Source: CAWGXG01 sp963826505 (GTDB lineage: Bacteria > Chloroflexota > Anaerolineae > Aggregatilineales > Aggregatilineaceae). From it: DNA of 64,000 nt. Made by a program: the position numbers and the translations under genes. Positions 16,077 through 25,205 of this stretch are shown piece after piece; the first letter of the stretch is position 1; every line of letters starts with the position of its first letter. Under the pieces are notes generated by a model. It did not search any database. It saw only the letters and a program-made list of their open reading frames with translations, and was not told the DNA's origin. The DNA is taken from NCBI GenBank assembly GCA_963826505.1, contig CAWGXG010000008.1:248001-312000 (forward strand), read 5' to 3'.

Positions 16077-17675
16077 ATGATCTTGAATCATAACCTGCGG
16101 TCAGTTTGGTGGAGTCTGATCTGGGGTGCGGTGGCCGTGTGCAGCGGGTTCGCCCTGATTGCCGCAGTGGTGGGTCAAACGACGGCACGTGCTCAAGATG
16201 GCGAAGCCACGCCGACGTTTGAGGTGCCCATTATCTACGGCTACCGCCAGGAAACGCTGTTCCCGGTGCTTGTTCGCTTTTACCTCGGCACCAATTCACC
16301 CATCGGTGATTTGGTCTCCGTTGTCCTCACGGTCAGCCAGGACAGCGGCCTGGAAGAAACGATTCCGCTGGACTTGCAGCGCAATCTTGTGTCGTCTGAA
16401 GGGGCAGTCTCCGATTTTGAATATGACTGGGAGTTATTGGCCCATTCAGGGTTGGTTCCCTTCCAACCGGTAGATTACCGTTGGGAGGTTCAAACCATCA
16501 ACGGGGACATTGCAACGGCTGCGCGCAGCTTCGATTTTCTGGACAGCGCTTCGGGGCAGTGGTACACGGCTGGGCAACCCCCACTCATTCTGCATTGGCA
16601 AAGCTCGCGTCTGGCTGGGTCGCGTCTGTGGGATGAGCTGATGGCCGCGTATGGACTTCTCAACAGCGATACGGAACGTGTCCCATTGTTCGAGTTTGCG
16701 ATTTACGAACAGGGCGCGACGTTCTGCGAAGAGGCGACCGACGACGAAACCGGCGCGGTGCGACAGGTCGTCATCAGCGACGACGGGACCGAATTCCCGT
16801 GTTCTGAAGATGCTTACCGCAAGGCGTATGCGGCCGGGGGAATCACGATGCTCCAGCGGCAATCGTTCGGGTTTTCTGAGGTGCAGGACATGCTCGTCGA
16901 CTCGATCGTGAGCCAAACATATACGTTATTGTGGGGCGATTGGACGGTTCCAGCCTGGTATCTGAGCGGGTTGTCGTATATGTATCATCTGCACCCGGGA
17001 TTGTCGGCGCTAGAAGTTGTTCGCGCGGCAGCGCGCACCGACTCGTTGCCGCTTCTGGCGGACATGCAATCGCCACTCCCTGACGATGCACCCTTTGACC
17101 AGCGCACGCTGTGGGAGTCGTCAAGCTATCTCATGGTGCTCTATCTGGCCGATCAGTACGGTGCTGATGCACCTTTCGCGCTGGCGCGGGATATACGCCA
17201 GGAGTCCACCGGGTTTGATGGGGCGCTGAATGGGATCACGGACGGCGATCAGCAAGCGCTGTGGGCGGCGTGGAAACGCTGGGTGTTCACGGAAGCGGCC
17301 TCTCTGGCCGCCGGATGGATGCCTTATTTGCCCACGACACCTACGCCGACCGCTACAGCTACCGATACGCCTCTTCCTCCGACGCGCACCGCAACGCCAA
17401 CACCGACGATTACGCACGTGCCCACCTCGACGTTTGCTGGCGATCGTGCGCCGACGGTAGCCGTGATTGGCGTATCGCCAACCGTTCATCTCACCGCGAC
17501 CAACACCCCGCTTCCTCCCGGGAGTTTGCCGACGGTTGTCCCTACGCCGGTGCCGTCAAGCTCGAACAGCGGAGACAACAACCTGCTTTACAACGGCGCT
17601 TTGGTTGCATTGGTTGTCAGTATAGGCGCTCTCGTCGTGATCCTGCTTGGGGTGATCGTGCGACGGGACAGATGA
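16077..17675 (+). CDS. Membrane-anchored MA-peptidase-like protein without zinc motif
   Basis: The 532-residue protein starts at ATG 16077 (GGAAG just upstream). A signal peptide is followed by a beta-rich domain and a helical domain laid out like the preceding peptidase: the segment VDSIVSQTYTLLWGDW is where HEVGH would be, then VPAWYLSGLSYMYH aligns with the paralog's WFIEGNATLFE. The two histidines and the glutamate are missing, so it is probably non-catalytic. A long Thr/Pro linker (about residues 420-495) leads to a C-terminal membrane helix (LVALVVSIGALVVILLGVIV) and a basic end, giving an outward-facing anchored protein. It is read in the same direction as rlmN, 21 bp upstream of it. 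Confidence 0.75.
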   Translation: MILNHNLRSVWWSLIWGAVAVCSGFALIAAVVGQTTARAQDGEATPTFEVPIIYGYRQETLFPVLVRFYLGTNSPIGDLVSVVLTVSQDSGLEETIPLDLQRNLVSSEGAVSDFEYDWELLAHSGLVPFQPVDYRWEVQTINGDIATAARSFDFLDSASGQWYTAGQPPLILHWQSSRLAGSRLWDELMAAYGLLNSDTERVPLFEFAIYEQGATFCEEATDDETGAVRQVVISDDGTEFPCSEDAYRKAYAAGGITMLQRQSFGFSEVQDMLVDSIVSQTYTLLWGDWTVPAWYLSGLSYMYHLHPGLSALEVVRAAARTDSLPLLADMQSPLPDDAPFDQRTLWESSSYLMVLYLADQYGADAPFALARDIRQESTGFDGALNGITDGDQQALWAAWKRWVFTEAASLAAGWMPYLPTTPTPTATATDTPLPPTRTATPTPTITHVPTSTFAGDRAPTVAVIGVSPTVHLTATNTPLPPGSLPTVVPTPVPSSSNSGDNNLLYNGALVALVVSIGALVVILLGVIVRRDR

Positions 17676-17696
17676 TTCCCACGATAGGACAACGTT

Positions 17697-18788
17697 GTGC
17701 CAAAACCATCCATTTATGATTATACCCTTGATCAACTGAGCGCTGTCTTTGCTGACATGGGCCAGCCCGGATATCGCGCCCGCCAGGTTTGGGAATGGTT
17801 GTACCGTCACAAGGTTAACACCTTTGCCGAAATGGCGAATCTCCCAAAGGCGCTGCGCGATACCTTGGAATCCGAATTTCAATTGGGCACCCTGGCGCTG
17901 GTGACCGAGATTCACTCGACGGACGGCCAGACAGTTAAGCAGTTGTGGAGTTTGCCCGATGGCCAGATGATCGAGAGCGTGCTGATGGAGTATGACGACG
18001 AGCGCCGCACGGCTTGCATCAGTACGCAAGCGGGCTGCGCGATGGGCTGCGTGTTTTGCGCGACGGGCCAGATGGGTTTTGCGCGCCATCTGACTTCCGG
18101 CGAGATCGTGGAGCAGGCCATCCAGTTTGCCTCGTTCCTTGAGAAACGTGGAGAGCGTTTGAGTAACGTGGTGTTGATGGGTATGGGTGAACCGCTGCAC
18201 AACTACGACGCGGTCCTCGCGGCGATCCGTCGCCTCAACGACGAAACCGGACTCGCGATTGGGCAGCGCCACATCACGCTGAGCACGGTTGGATTGGTGC
18301 CCGCCATTCGCCAGTTCGCCGATGAGCAGCTTCAGGTCGGCTTGGCGATCAGCCTGCACGCGGCGACCGATGAAGAACGCGAACGGCTACTGCCAGTCAA
18401 CAAGCGCTGGCCCCTCACCGATCTCATCGAAGCTGTGCGCTATTACGTCGAGACCACCGGGCGGCGCGTCACATTTGAGTGGGCGTTGATCGCGGGCGAG
18501 AACGATACGGTCCGGCAGGCCCAACGCCTGGGTGAATTGCTGCACGGGTTGAAATGTCACGTAAATCTGATCCCGCTTAACCCCACTGAGGGGTATGGCG
18601 GGAAGCCGTCTGATCCGATGCGCGTTGAGGTATTCCAGGCCGCTCTGCGCGGCTATCACGTGGGCAGTACGGTGCGCGTCCGGCGCGGCATCGATATTCA
18701 GGCAGGCTGTGGACAACTGAAGTCCGAGGTAATCAAAGCGCAGCAAGCGCGCCCACGCCGTTCTGGGAGTGATCAGGAGACTCCATGA
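17697..18788 (+). CDS. rlmN: 23S rRNA (adenine2503-C2)-methyltransferase RlmN
   Basis: The 363-residue radical-SAM enzyme methylates C2 of A2503 in 23S rRNA (and A37 in some tRNAs). The cluster-binding motif is C114-x3-C118-x2-C121 (CAMGCVFC), preceded by the family N-terminal domain (GYRARQVWEWLY), and the catalytic C-terminal Cys338 is in the conserved IQAGCGQL segment. Other family stretches are VVLMGMGEPLHNYD and ISLHAATDEERERLLPVN. GTG 17697 is the start, with AGGA seven bases upstream. The gene overlaps the next by four bases. Confidence 0.96.
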   Translation: MPKPSIYDYTLDQLSAVFADMGQPGYRARQVWEWLYRHKVNTFAEMANLPKALRDTLESEFQLGTLALVTEIHSTDGQTVKQLWSLPDGQMIESVLMEYDDERRTACISTQAGCAMGCVFCATGQMGFARHLTSGEIVEQAIQFASFLEKRGERLSNVVLMGMGEPLHNYDAVLAAIRRLNDETGLAIGQRHITLSTVGLVPAIRQFADEQLQVGLAISLHAATDEERERLLPVNKRWPLTDLIEAVRYYVETTGRRVTFEWALIAGENDTVRQAQRLGELLHGLKCHVNLIPLNPTEGYGGKPSDPMRVEVFQAALRGYHVGSTVRVRRGIDIQAGCGQLKSEVIKAQQARPRRSGSDQETP

Positions 18789-19030
18789 ACGTGACGGTCC
18801 GTTTCTTTGCGAGTCTGCGCGATACGACCGGGACGGGTCAGTGTGCTCTCGAACTGCCAGAGGGCGCGCGGTTGGCCGAGCTGGTGACGCAGCTGTTGGT
18901 GGACTATCCGGCGCTGGAGGGTCACCAGGAATCCTGGCATTTTGCGATAAACCAGACGCATGTTGATCTCGACGCCGTGTTGAGTCCTGGGGATCGGGTG
19001 GCGATTTTCCCTTATGTGGCAGGTGGATGA
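18785..19030 (+). CDS. MoaD/ThiS-family sulfur carrier protein
   Basis: The 81-residue beta-grasp protein ends in GG, the C-terminal tail that is thiocarboxylated in MoaD (molybdopterin synthase small subunit) and ThiS. The order of elements fits MoaD: MNVTVRFFASLRD, LPEGARLAELV, INQTHVDLDAVLSPGDRVAIFPYVAGG. The ATG overlaps the TGA of rlmN (ATGA), so translation is probably coupled. No molybdopterin or thiamine genes lie nearby, so MoaD versus another sulfur carrier remains open. Confidence 0.85.
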   Translation: MNVTVRFFASLRDTTGTGQCALELPEGARLAELVTQLLVDYPALEGHQESWHFAINQTHVDLDAVLSPGDRVAIFPYVAGG

Positions 19031-19044
19031 CTCGGGGGGTGGGC

Positions 19045-19433
19045 ATGTCTGCGCGGGATGAATGGCGCGAACGGCTGGACCGTTTTACCTGTGAGTGCCA
19101 GCGCTAGAATCAGCGCATTCTGTCAGCCGATCACCTCGGAATCAAGCGGTTCTTTAATCTGGATGAGGGTGCGTATTAGGACGGCACACTTGACTGCCGG
19201 ACCAAAGAAATGTTAGGGCGGTGGCTTCGCTTGTGCTGCGTTGCAACGATTGTATCGATTACCACATTATCCAATGCGTGCAGGCAGGTATCATTGAGGC
19301 TGAACTGGTCGATGTATTCAATGTCGGGCTGGTGGTCGGCGGCTCAATTGTGATTCCCCAATTGCGTCACGCATTCGACACATTAGATGCCGTGTTAGCC
19401 GAGCGATCCGCGTCGGGCGATTCAGAGTTTTGA
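19045..19433 (+). pseudogene. Decayed carboxymuconolactone decarboxylase/AhpD-like gene
   Basis: From ATG 19045 the reading ARDEWRERLDRF...NQRILSADHLGIKRFFNLDEG...DGTLDCRTKEMLG is followed, one frame over (19221-19433), by ASLVLRCNDCIDYHI...VVGGSIVIPQLRHAFDTLD. Together this is the AhpD/CMD fold with its CxxC-xxxH redox motif (CNDCIDYH). Two in-frame TAG codons (19105-19107 and 19177-19179) and a frameshift near 19215 interrupt it, so it is a pseudogene. The 3' end overlaps the end of the convergent kinase gene by 67 bases. An intact relative would be a small alkylhydroperoxidase-like protein. Confidence 0.8.
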
Positions 19434-22423
19434 AGCAGTTGCTGGTCTGAGGCGGCGGGCACCCAGAATCCAAATACACTGCCTTCTCCGACGACGCTGT
19501 CCACGTAGACTCTCCCGTTGTGGTAGGCGACAGCGGACTTGACAACCGCGAGGCCCATGCCTTTTCCTGAAATATGGGCGGTGCGCGGTTCTTCTATGCG
19601 GTAGAACGGCTCGAACAAGCGAGCTTGAAACTCGACGGGTATGCCGAGTCCGTTATCTTTGACTTCCACAGCAACTTTGGGCACTCCAATATACATCTTC
19701 ACAAAGACCCGGATCAGGATGTCCCCGCCGTCCGGCGTATATTTGATGGCATTGTCGAGCAGATTGAAGACCGCGTGTTCCAGGCGAACGGGATCAGCGC
19801 GCACAGTGGGCAGATCGCGATTTATCTCGATCGTGACATTATGCCGTTTTTCCTCGATCTTGAGTTGGAGTAATTGCTGGACCCGTGCTATGAGGTTGGC
19901 CCAATCTACGTCCTGTGATGTGCGGTGGCGCGCTTCGATCCGTTCGAGGGACAGAATATCATCCAGTATGCGCTCAATATCATGCGCCGCATCACTTACG
20001 CGCAGCGCGTCTTCTACCATATCCGGGGAGTGAACTCGAAGGTGTGTTTCCAGACGATCGACCAGAGCTAAAATCCGCGCCAACGGGCTGCGCAGATCGT
20101 GCGACGCGATGCGAATCATGTCGGATTTTTCGCGTTCCAACGTTTTGATATTTTCGAACAGCCGCCCGTTTTCATAGGCCGCTGCCGCGAGTCGGGTCAC
20201 GGTTTCGATGAGGGCGAATTGTTCCGGCTGGTAGAAGTCTGGCACCGAGGAATCGAGCGAGAACAGCCCGACGACCTCATCACGCACAATGATGGGCGCG
20301 CCTAACCAGGATACGACCCATTCCATGCCGGGGAAAACAATCCAGTGTGGATCGCTTTGCAGGTTGGTACGAATGACCGGTTTTTGGGTCTCGATGATCC
20401 GGGTTAAATAGATGCTGTCTTTGACTTTGAATTGGATATGCTGAAGTTGGGCGGCGCTCAGTCCGAATTTATCGTAGTTGCTGCTTGCGACAACGCGTGT
20501 CATGCCATCTCGAATGAGCATGACATTGGCTGCATCGTAAGAAATCACGCGCCGGGTTCCTTCCAATAGGCGCTGAAAGACATGATCGAGATCGAGCGTC
20601 GTAGTCAGGGCAGTACCCACGTCGCGCAGCGTATCGGCCAGTTCACGTTCGTGCTGAAGTTTTGCCAGGTTTTCACGGCGTTCAATGGTAGCTCCAATGC
20701 TGGCAGCCATCGTTTGCAGCGCGCTGACCTCTTCGTTGCTCCACTCGCGTGTCTGGTGTCGATCATCGAACCCAATCATCCCCCAAAACCCCCCTCGAAC
20801 GGTGATGGGGACGACAAGAAACGAACGAATGCCAAAACGCGTCACGATGGCGCGTTCTCGTTGGGGGAGTGTGTCGGCTGTCCCGCTGATGCAATGCCCC
20901 TTGGACAGCATCGTATACAACTGATTTTCCCCGGAATGAAACCAACGTAAATTGCGGTACAGGTCAGGCTTGTCAGTGGGCCGCTGTGGAATTTGAACCG
21001 GTTCGTTGACCCATACGTAGCGGCGGCTGACAGCCGGTTCCCCGGTTTGCGGGTGCGGGTGATTCTGGAAAATCGAAGCCCGTTCTGATCCAACGGCCCG
21101 ACATAAGATCCCCAGCGCTTTTTCGATGACAGTTGAGTATTCTGGCGTGGCCATCAAAAGGCTGATCGCGTCGGCGACGCCCTCGAACAGCGTGCGCTGC
21201 TTGTGGAGTGTCTGTTCATTGTGTTTTGAGGCGGTGATGTCGCGCGAATAGATCGCCACCCGCATTACGTCACCCGCTCGATCGAACAACGGAGTGATAA
21301 TATTGTCGAACTCGATACCCTGGCGGTTATCTTCGAACCGGGCGGGTTTCCCTTCTTGGAACACGCGCGCCACATGGATTGATCGGGCTTGTCGTAGGTC
21401 GGGCGGGAGATAGTCCATAATGTTGGTTCCGATCATCTCCGCCGGTGTCTTGCCGAAGCGGTGCGCCCCGATCTCGTTGATGGCCAGAATAGTATTTTCT
21501 CGGTCAATGAGCAGAGCGGAATCGCTGGGGTTGTTCAGCAGAGCCCGCGCCGTTTCTTCGGTGGCACGCAGGGCCTCTTCTGTATACAGTCGCCCTATGG
21601 CGTTGCCTGTCTGGCTGGCGATCGTCTCAAGGAAATGTCGTCGCGGAAGGTCGATAACATCAATAGTATGCGAGGCGAAGTTCAAACAACCAATGACTTC
21701 GCCACGATAGTGGATCGGCAGGACAGCCAGTGCGCGAAGCTGTGCCGTTTGCCGGACATTGTCCATTTCAGGGACGATAAACTCGTGCCGAGAATAGACA
21801 GGATGGCCGCGTGTGACGAGTTGGGTCTGTGGCGCATCGGCGTCGTAATACGAGGTTGCCTGGATAAACTCCTCAGGTAATCCCGTATGAGTAATCAGCC
21901 GCAGTGACCTTGTGGCGCGATCAATGAGATAGGCTCCACTTGAATCTAAACCCGTTCCGGCCATCCCGACTTCGACCACGTGCTGAAGAGCCTGTTCGAG
22001 CTGGGTTTCGGCGCTGAGCGAGATAGCCAGGTCGCGCTGAACCAGGAGCATGTGTTCGTTTGGGATGTGATCGGAGATATCACGCCCGACGCAAATAAAG
22101 ACATCCGAATTCTGCCATTGGCTGGCCGAGATCTTCATCTCAAGGGGAATAGTGTGTTCATATTGGGTGGCCAGGTGAATGGTCTGGGTTCGCGTGCTCA
22201 CCGCATCGATCCCGTCGGCGAGTAGGCTCTGCAAATCGGTGGACGGGACGGTGGCCAGGGGCGTGCCAACGAGTTGATCTAAGGAGCAGTTGATATGTTG
22301 TAAAACAGTCTGGTTGGCAAAGAGAAAACGTCCCCTGGCGTCGAGGACAAATACAAACTCCTCCAGAGCATTGAACAGCCGTTGAAGATCGGATGGGTTA
22401 TAGATGCCGATCATAATTCTCAT
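19367..22423 (-). CDS. Soluble sensor histidine kinase with PAS and GAF domains
   Basis: The protein has about 1018 residues. It lacks transmembrane segments, so it is cytoplasmic. Domain order: PAS (about 1-110), GAF (about 125-275), PAS (about 285-400), GAF (about 405-575), GAF (about 580-745), then a HisKA dimerisation domain with phosphoacceptor His775 (IASHDLRSPLARI) and a HATPase with N-box NLLDNAIKYTPDGG, DNGLGIP and GKGMGLAVVKSAV. It should sense small ligands or redox/light via GAF/PAS and autophosphorylate; no response regulator is adjacent. The start is uncertain: ATG 22423 or ATG 22414 (MIGIYN) fit better than a TTG at 22459. The 3' end overlaps a convergent pseudogene. Confidence 0.9.
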   Translation of the reverse strand: MRIMIGIYNPSDLQRLFNALEEFVFVLDARGRFLFANQTVLQHINCSLDQLVGTPLATVPSTDLQSLLADGIDAVSTRTQTIHLATQYEHTIPLEMKISASQWQNSDVFICVGRDISDHIPNEHMLLVQRDLAISLSAETQLEQALQHVVEVGMAGTGLDSSGAYLIDRATRSLRLITHTGLPEEFIQATSYYDADAPQTQLVTRGHPVYSRHEFIVPEMDNVRQTAQLRALAVLPIHYRGEVIGCLNFASHTIDVIDLPRRHFLETIASQTGNAIGRLYTEEALRATEETARALLNNPSDSALLIDRENTILAINEIGAHRFGKTPAEMIGTNIMDYLPPDLRQARSIHVARVFQEGKPARFEDNRQGIEFDNIITPLFDRAGDVMRVAIYSRDITASKHNEQTLHKQRTLFEGVADAISLLMATPEYSTVIEKALGILCRAVGSERASIFQNHPHPQTGEPAVSRRYVWVNEPVQIPQRPTDKPDLYRNLRWFHSGENQLYTMLSKGHCISGTADTLPQRERAIVTRFGIRSFLVVPITVRGGFWGMIGFDDRHQTREWSNEEVSALQTMAASIGATIERRENLAKLQHERELADTLRDVGTALTTTLDLDHVFQRLLEGTRRVISYDAANVMLIRDGMTRVVASSNYDKFGLSAAQLQHIQFKVKDSIYLTRIIETQKPVIRTNLQSDPHWIVFPGMEWVVSWLGAPIIVRDEVVGLFSLDSSVPDFYQPEQFALIETVTRLAAAAYENGRLFENIKTLEREKSDMIRIASHDLRSPLARILALVDRLETHLRVHSPDMVEDALRVSDAAHDIERILDDILSLERIEARHRTSQDVDWANLIARVQQLLQLKIEEKRHNVTIEINRDLPTVRADPVRLEHAVFNLLDNAIKYTPDGGDILIRVFVKMYIGVPKVAVEVKDNGLGIPVEFQARLFEPFYRIEEPRTAHISGKGMGLAVVKSAVAYHNGRVYVDSVVGEGSVFGFWVPAASDQQLLQNSESPDADRSANTASNVSNA

Positions 22424-22506
22424 TTCCAGTTGGCCCGCAGCGCCGTGTGCCGGATCCAAAATCGCTTCATTCTAGAGTGGCCCGCAGCGGCCGATCCTAC
22501 TGGGCA

Positions 22507-22542
22507 CCATAAGGCACGGTCGGTACGATCCTGGCCTTATGG
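22507..22542. repeat. Perfect 9-bp inverted repeat in a divergent intergenic region
   Basis: CCATAAGGC (22507-22515) and GCCTTATGG (22534-22542) are perfect inverse copies 18 bases apart. They lie in the 440-bp gap (22424-22863) between the divergent kinase and thioredoxin-like genes. A 12-base direct repeat, TGGCCCGCAGCG, also occurs at 22431-22442 and 22478-22489. The dyad is either an operator or a hairpin. Nothing else recognisable lies in the gap. Confidence 0.4.
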
Positions 22543-22863
22543 ATCAAATCAGGAACTTACTCTCTTCGCGTGGAACGAATACGCGATGTCAGATGATCGC
22601 CTACTTCAATCCTAGTATATTCATTTATCCGGGTTTTCCTAGTGAGCCAACGGCACTGAACGGGGAAAGCATGGTTGAGGAGAATGCACCGCAAACGGGG
22701 TCGCATGACGCAACGCCTGTTCCCTGTGCTCAGCACGCACGTTTGAAGGTTACGATAGAGGTGGTTTTCGATCATAGAATAGGTTATATTGGAAAAATCC
22801 ATCGCATCATATTGCATCTAAGTGCGCTTTCAGAGCATCTAAACCATGTTGGGAGAGTCAATC

Positions 22864-23199
22864 GTGCGCGTTCAATTTCTATATTGGGAAGAATGCCCAT
22901 CCCATCCCAAGGCGTGGCAGCGTCTGAACGCTGTGCTGGCTGAGTTGGGTGTCTCGGCGAAAATTGAACGTATCGCGGTTACCACTGATGAGCAAGCCGC
23001 GCGCTTGCGCTTCCTGGGATCCCCCACGATCCGGATTGACGATCAGGATATTGATCCGGCTGCCAATCAGCAGCCGGTTCGCCTGTCCTGCCGGTTGTAT
23101 TACACGGAAGATAGGCGTCCTTCTCCGCTCCCTTCAGAAGCGATGATCGGGCGCGCCGTGTTGAAGGCTTTGAGCGAAGAAAGGACTCACCATGCTTGA
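22864..23199 (+). CDS. Thioredoxin-fold protein (DUF2703/MerB-like small redox type)
   Basis: The protein has 111 residues from GTG 22864, which has GGGAGAG seven bases upstream; an in-frame ATG 18 bases earlier has none. It begins with a beta strand and a redox-like loop, VQFLYWEECPSHP, then RFLGSPTIRIDDQDIDP, typical of small thioredoxin-fold proteins with a CPxH-type active site. A second cysteine pair partner is not in CxxC spacing. Its role is likely thiol redox or thiol-metal handling. It overlaps the following redoxin gene by eight bases, so the two form an operon. Confidence 0.75.
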   Translation: MRVQFLYWEECPSHPKAWQRLNAVLAELGVSAKIERIAVTTDEQAARLRFLGSPTIRIDDQDIDPAANQQPVRLSCRLYYTEDRRPSPLPSEAMIGRAVLKALSEERTHHA

Positions 23200-23722
23200 A
23201 ATAGGGCAACCCGGCCCAGACTTCACCTTGTCGGGAGTGGATGGGAACGATCATACGTTGTCCGCCTTGTTAGACGCGCATCAGGCGGTGGCTGTCATAT
23301 TTAGCTGCAATCATTGTCCATACGTGCGCGCGTGGGAAAGTCGGATGATCGCGATTCAGCGGGACACACTTGCCCAGGGCGTACGGCTGGTCGCGATTAA
23401 CGCTAATGATGCTACAAAATATCCTGACGATGATTTTGAACATATGAAACAGCGTGCCCAGCAGGAGTCATTCAATTTCCTCTATCTGCGTGACGAGGAT
23501 CAAACGGTCGCACGGGCTTACGGCGCGACCCATACACCCCATGTTTTTCTGCTCGACCACGCGGGCATCCTGCGATATCGCGGCGCGATCGATGACAATT
23601 ACGATGATCCGAACGCTGTCCGTGTACACTATTTGCGTGCGGCGGTTGAGGCTCTACTGCAAGGCAAAATCCCCGAACTCTCCACGTCCAACGCGGTCGG
23701 CTGCACGATCAAGTGGAAATAG
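23192..23722 (+). CDS. Thioredoxin-like redoxin (AhpC/TSA superfamily)
   Basis: The 176-residue protein contains the redoxin core: GQPGPDFTLSGVDG, then VAVIFSCNHCPYVRAW with a CxxC active site (CNHC), YLRDEDQTVARAYGATHTPHVFLLD with the cis-proline, and GAIDDNYDDPNAV. This matches the group annotated as thioredoxin family proteins with a CNHCPY motif, which act in thiol-disulfide exchange or peroxide reduction. No signal peptide is present. It is translationally coupled (eight-base overlap) to the preceding thioredoxin-fold gene. Confidence 0.9.
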   Translation: MLEIGQPGPDFTLSGVDGNDHTLSALLDAHQAVAVIFSCNHCPYVRAWESRMIAIQRDTLAQGVRLVAINANDATKYPDDDFEHMKQRAQQESFNFLYLRDEDQTVARAYGATHTPHVFLLDHAGILRYRGAIDDNYDDPNAVRVHYLRAAVEALLQGKIPELSTSNAVGCTIKWK

Positions 23723-23802
23723 TGGACCGGGTTGTGACGGTTTCGGGAGCTTTTCGTTAGCTGGCTTACGGTCACACACTACACAGAAGGAGTGCCACGA
23801 GG

Positions 23803-25053
23803 ATGGCCTATCAGAATATTACTGTGCCCTCCGAAGGGGAGAAAGTCCGGTGTCTGGACGGCGAGCATTGCATCCCGGATAACCCGATTCTCATGTTCAT
23901 CGAGGGTGATGGCATTGGGCGCGATATTATGCTTGCGTCGCGCCGCATCTGGGATGCTGCTGTCGAGAAAGCTTATGCGGGGAGGCGCAAAGTCGCCTGG
24001 ATGGAGATTTACGCTGGGGAAAAAGCCGCCCAGGTTTACGACGGCAATTATTTGCCCGAAGAGACGTTCGAAGCCCTGCGCGAGTTCAAGATTGGGATCA
24101 AAGGCCCGCTTACGACCCCGGTGGGCGGGGGCTTCCGCAGCTTGAATGTGACCTTGCGTCAGGTATTGGACCTGTACGCCTGCGTGCGTCCTGTGCGTTA
24201 TTACAACTCCGTACCCAGCCCTATGCGCGATCCGGGCGCGGTTGACATGGTGATCTTCCGCGAGAACACCGAGGACGTTTACGCCGGGATCGAGTACCAG
24301 GCCGGGACCCCCGAAAATGAGAATCTGGCGCGTTTCCTGCGAGACGAATTGAAGGTTTCGTTCTTTGAGGGCAGCGGGCTGGGTATCAAGCCTATGAGCG
24401 CGTTCGCGACCAAGCGGCTGATGCGCTTCGCGCTGCACTATGCATTGGAACGCGGGCGCAAAAGTGTCACCATTATGCATAAAGGCAATATCCAGAAGTT
24501 CACCGAAGGGGCCTTCCGCAATTGGTGTTATGAAGTGGCGCGTGAGGAATTTGGCGACCAAACCATCACCGAAGATGAGCTGTGGTCGACGTATGGCGGG
24601 AAACAGCCCGAAGGCAAGATTGTCGTCAAGGATCGCATCGCGGATATTATCTTCCAGCACGTGCTGCTTCGCCCGGATGAATTCGACGTGATTGTGGCGC
24701 CCAATCTCAACGGGGATTATCTGTCGGATGCTCTGGCCGCGCAGGTCGGTGGCATGGGCATCGCGCCGGGCGCGAATATCGGCGACGAGGTGATGCTGTT
24801 TGAAGCGACGCACGGCACCGCGCCGAAATATACCAACCTGGACAAAGTGAATCCTGGATCGCTGATGTTTAGCGGCGTTATGATGTTGGAATTCATGGGG
24901 TGGTGGGAAGCTGCACAGATGATCACTACCGCCTATGAAAAGACGTTGGCGCAAAAGATCGTGACGTATGACTTCGCCCGCCAGATGGAAGGCGCTACGG
25001 AGGTCAAGACCAGCGAATTCGCAACAGCGTTGATTAGCAACATGGCATTGTGA
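23803..25053 (+). CDS. icd: NADP-dependent isocitrate dehydrogenase
   Basis: The 416-residue enzyme converts isocitrate to 2-oxoglutarate and CO2 in the TCA cycle, producing NADPH. Family marks include IEGDGIGRDIM, the substrate serine/asparagine segment SLNVTLRQVLDLYACVRPVRYY, RENTEDVYAGIE, and the C-terminal ATHGTAPKYTNLDKVNPGS. The K-Y pair in HGTAPKY and the tyrosine in VTYDF correspond to the NADP-binding residues of E. coli Icd, which supports NADP use. Start ATG 23803 has AGAAGGAG about ten bases upstream. A terminator follows the gene. Confidence 0.96.
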   Translation: MAYQNITVPSEGEKVRCLDGEHCIPDNPILMFIEGDGIGRDIMLASRRIWDAAVEKAYAGRRKVAWMEIYAGEKAAQVYDGNYLPEETFEALREFKIGIKGPLTTPVGGGFRSLNVTLRQVLDLYACVRPVRYYNSVPSPMRDPGAVDMVIFRENTEDVYAGIEYQAGTPENENLARFLRDELKVSFFEGSGLGIKPMSAFATKRLMRFALHYALERGRKSVTIMHKGNIQKFTEGAFRNWCYEVAREEFGDQTITEDELWSTYGGKQPEGKIVVKDRIADIIFQHVLLRPDEFDVIVAPNLNGDYLSDALAAQVGGMGIAPGANIGDEVMLFEATHGTAPKYTNLDKVNPGSLMFSGVMMLEFMGWWEAAQMITTAYEKTLAQKIVTYDFARQMEGATEVKTSEFATALISNMAL

Positions 25054-25087
25054 CACAAGTTTCGCGTGCTGACATCCGGTAAAGAAT

Positions 25088-25122
25088 GGCCCTCGTTTCG
25101 CCTGGATGAAACGGGGGCCTTT
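25088..25122 (+). terminator. Rho-independent terminator after icd
   Basis: GGCCCTCGTTTC (25088-25099) pairs over its full length with GAAACGGGGGCC (25108-25119, one G-U), loop of eight bases, followed by TTT. It lies 34 bases after the icd stop. Confidence 0.85.
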
Positions 25123-25205
25123 GCATTAATTACGCGTTTGATTAATATCTGATCTTAGAAGCGCCACTTTTACCTAGGGCCCCATCCAGGGCTGGAGAGT
25201 CGCAC

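Noticed and set aside
17335..17560. Thr/Pro repeat stretch in the MA-like protein as a sequence repeat or mobile element.
   Set aside because: It encodes a low-complexity linker like those in several other exported proteins of this window.
19105..19179. In-frame TAG codons as possible amber recoding (pyrrolysine).
   Set aside because: TAG is used as a normal stop by other genes here (for example at 4089 and 51282), and the same gene also has a frameshift, so decay explains it.
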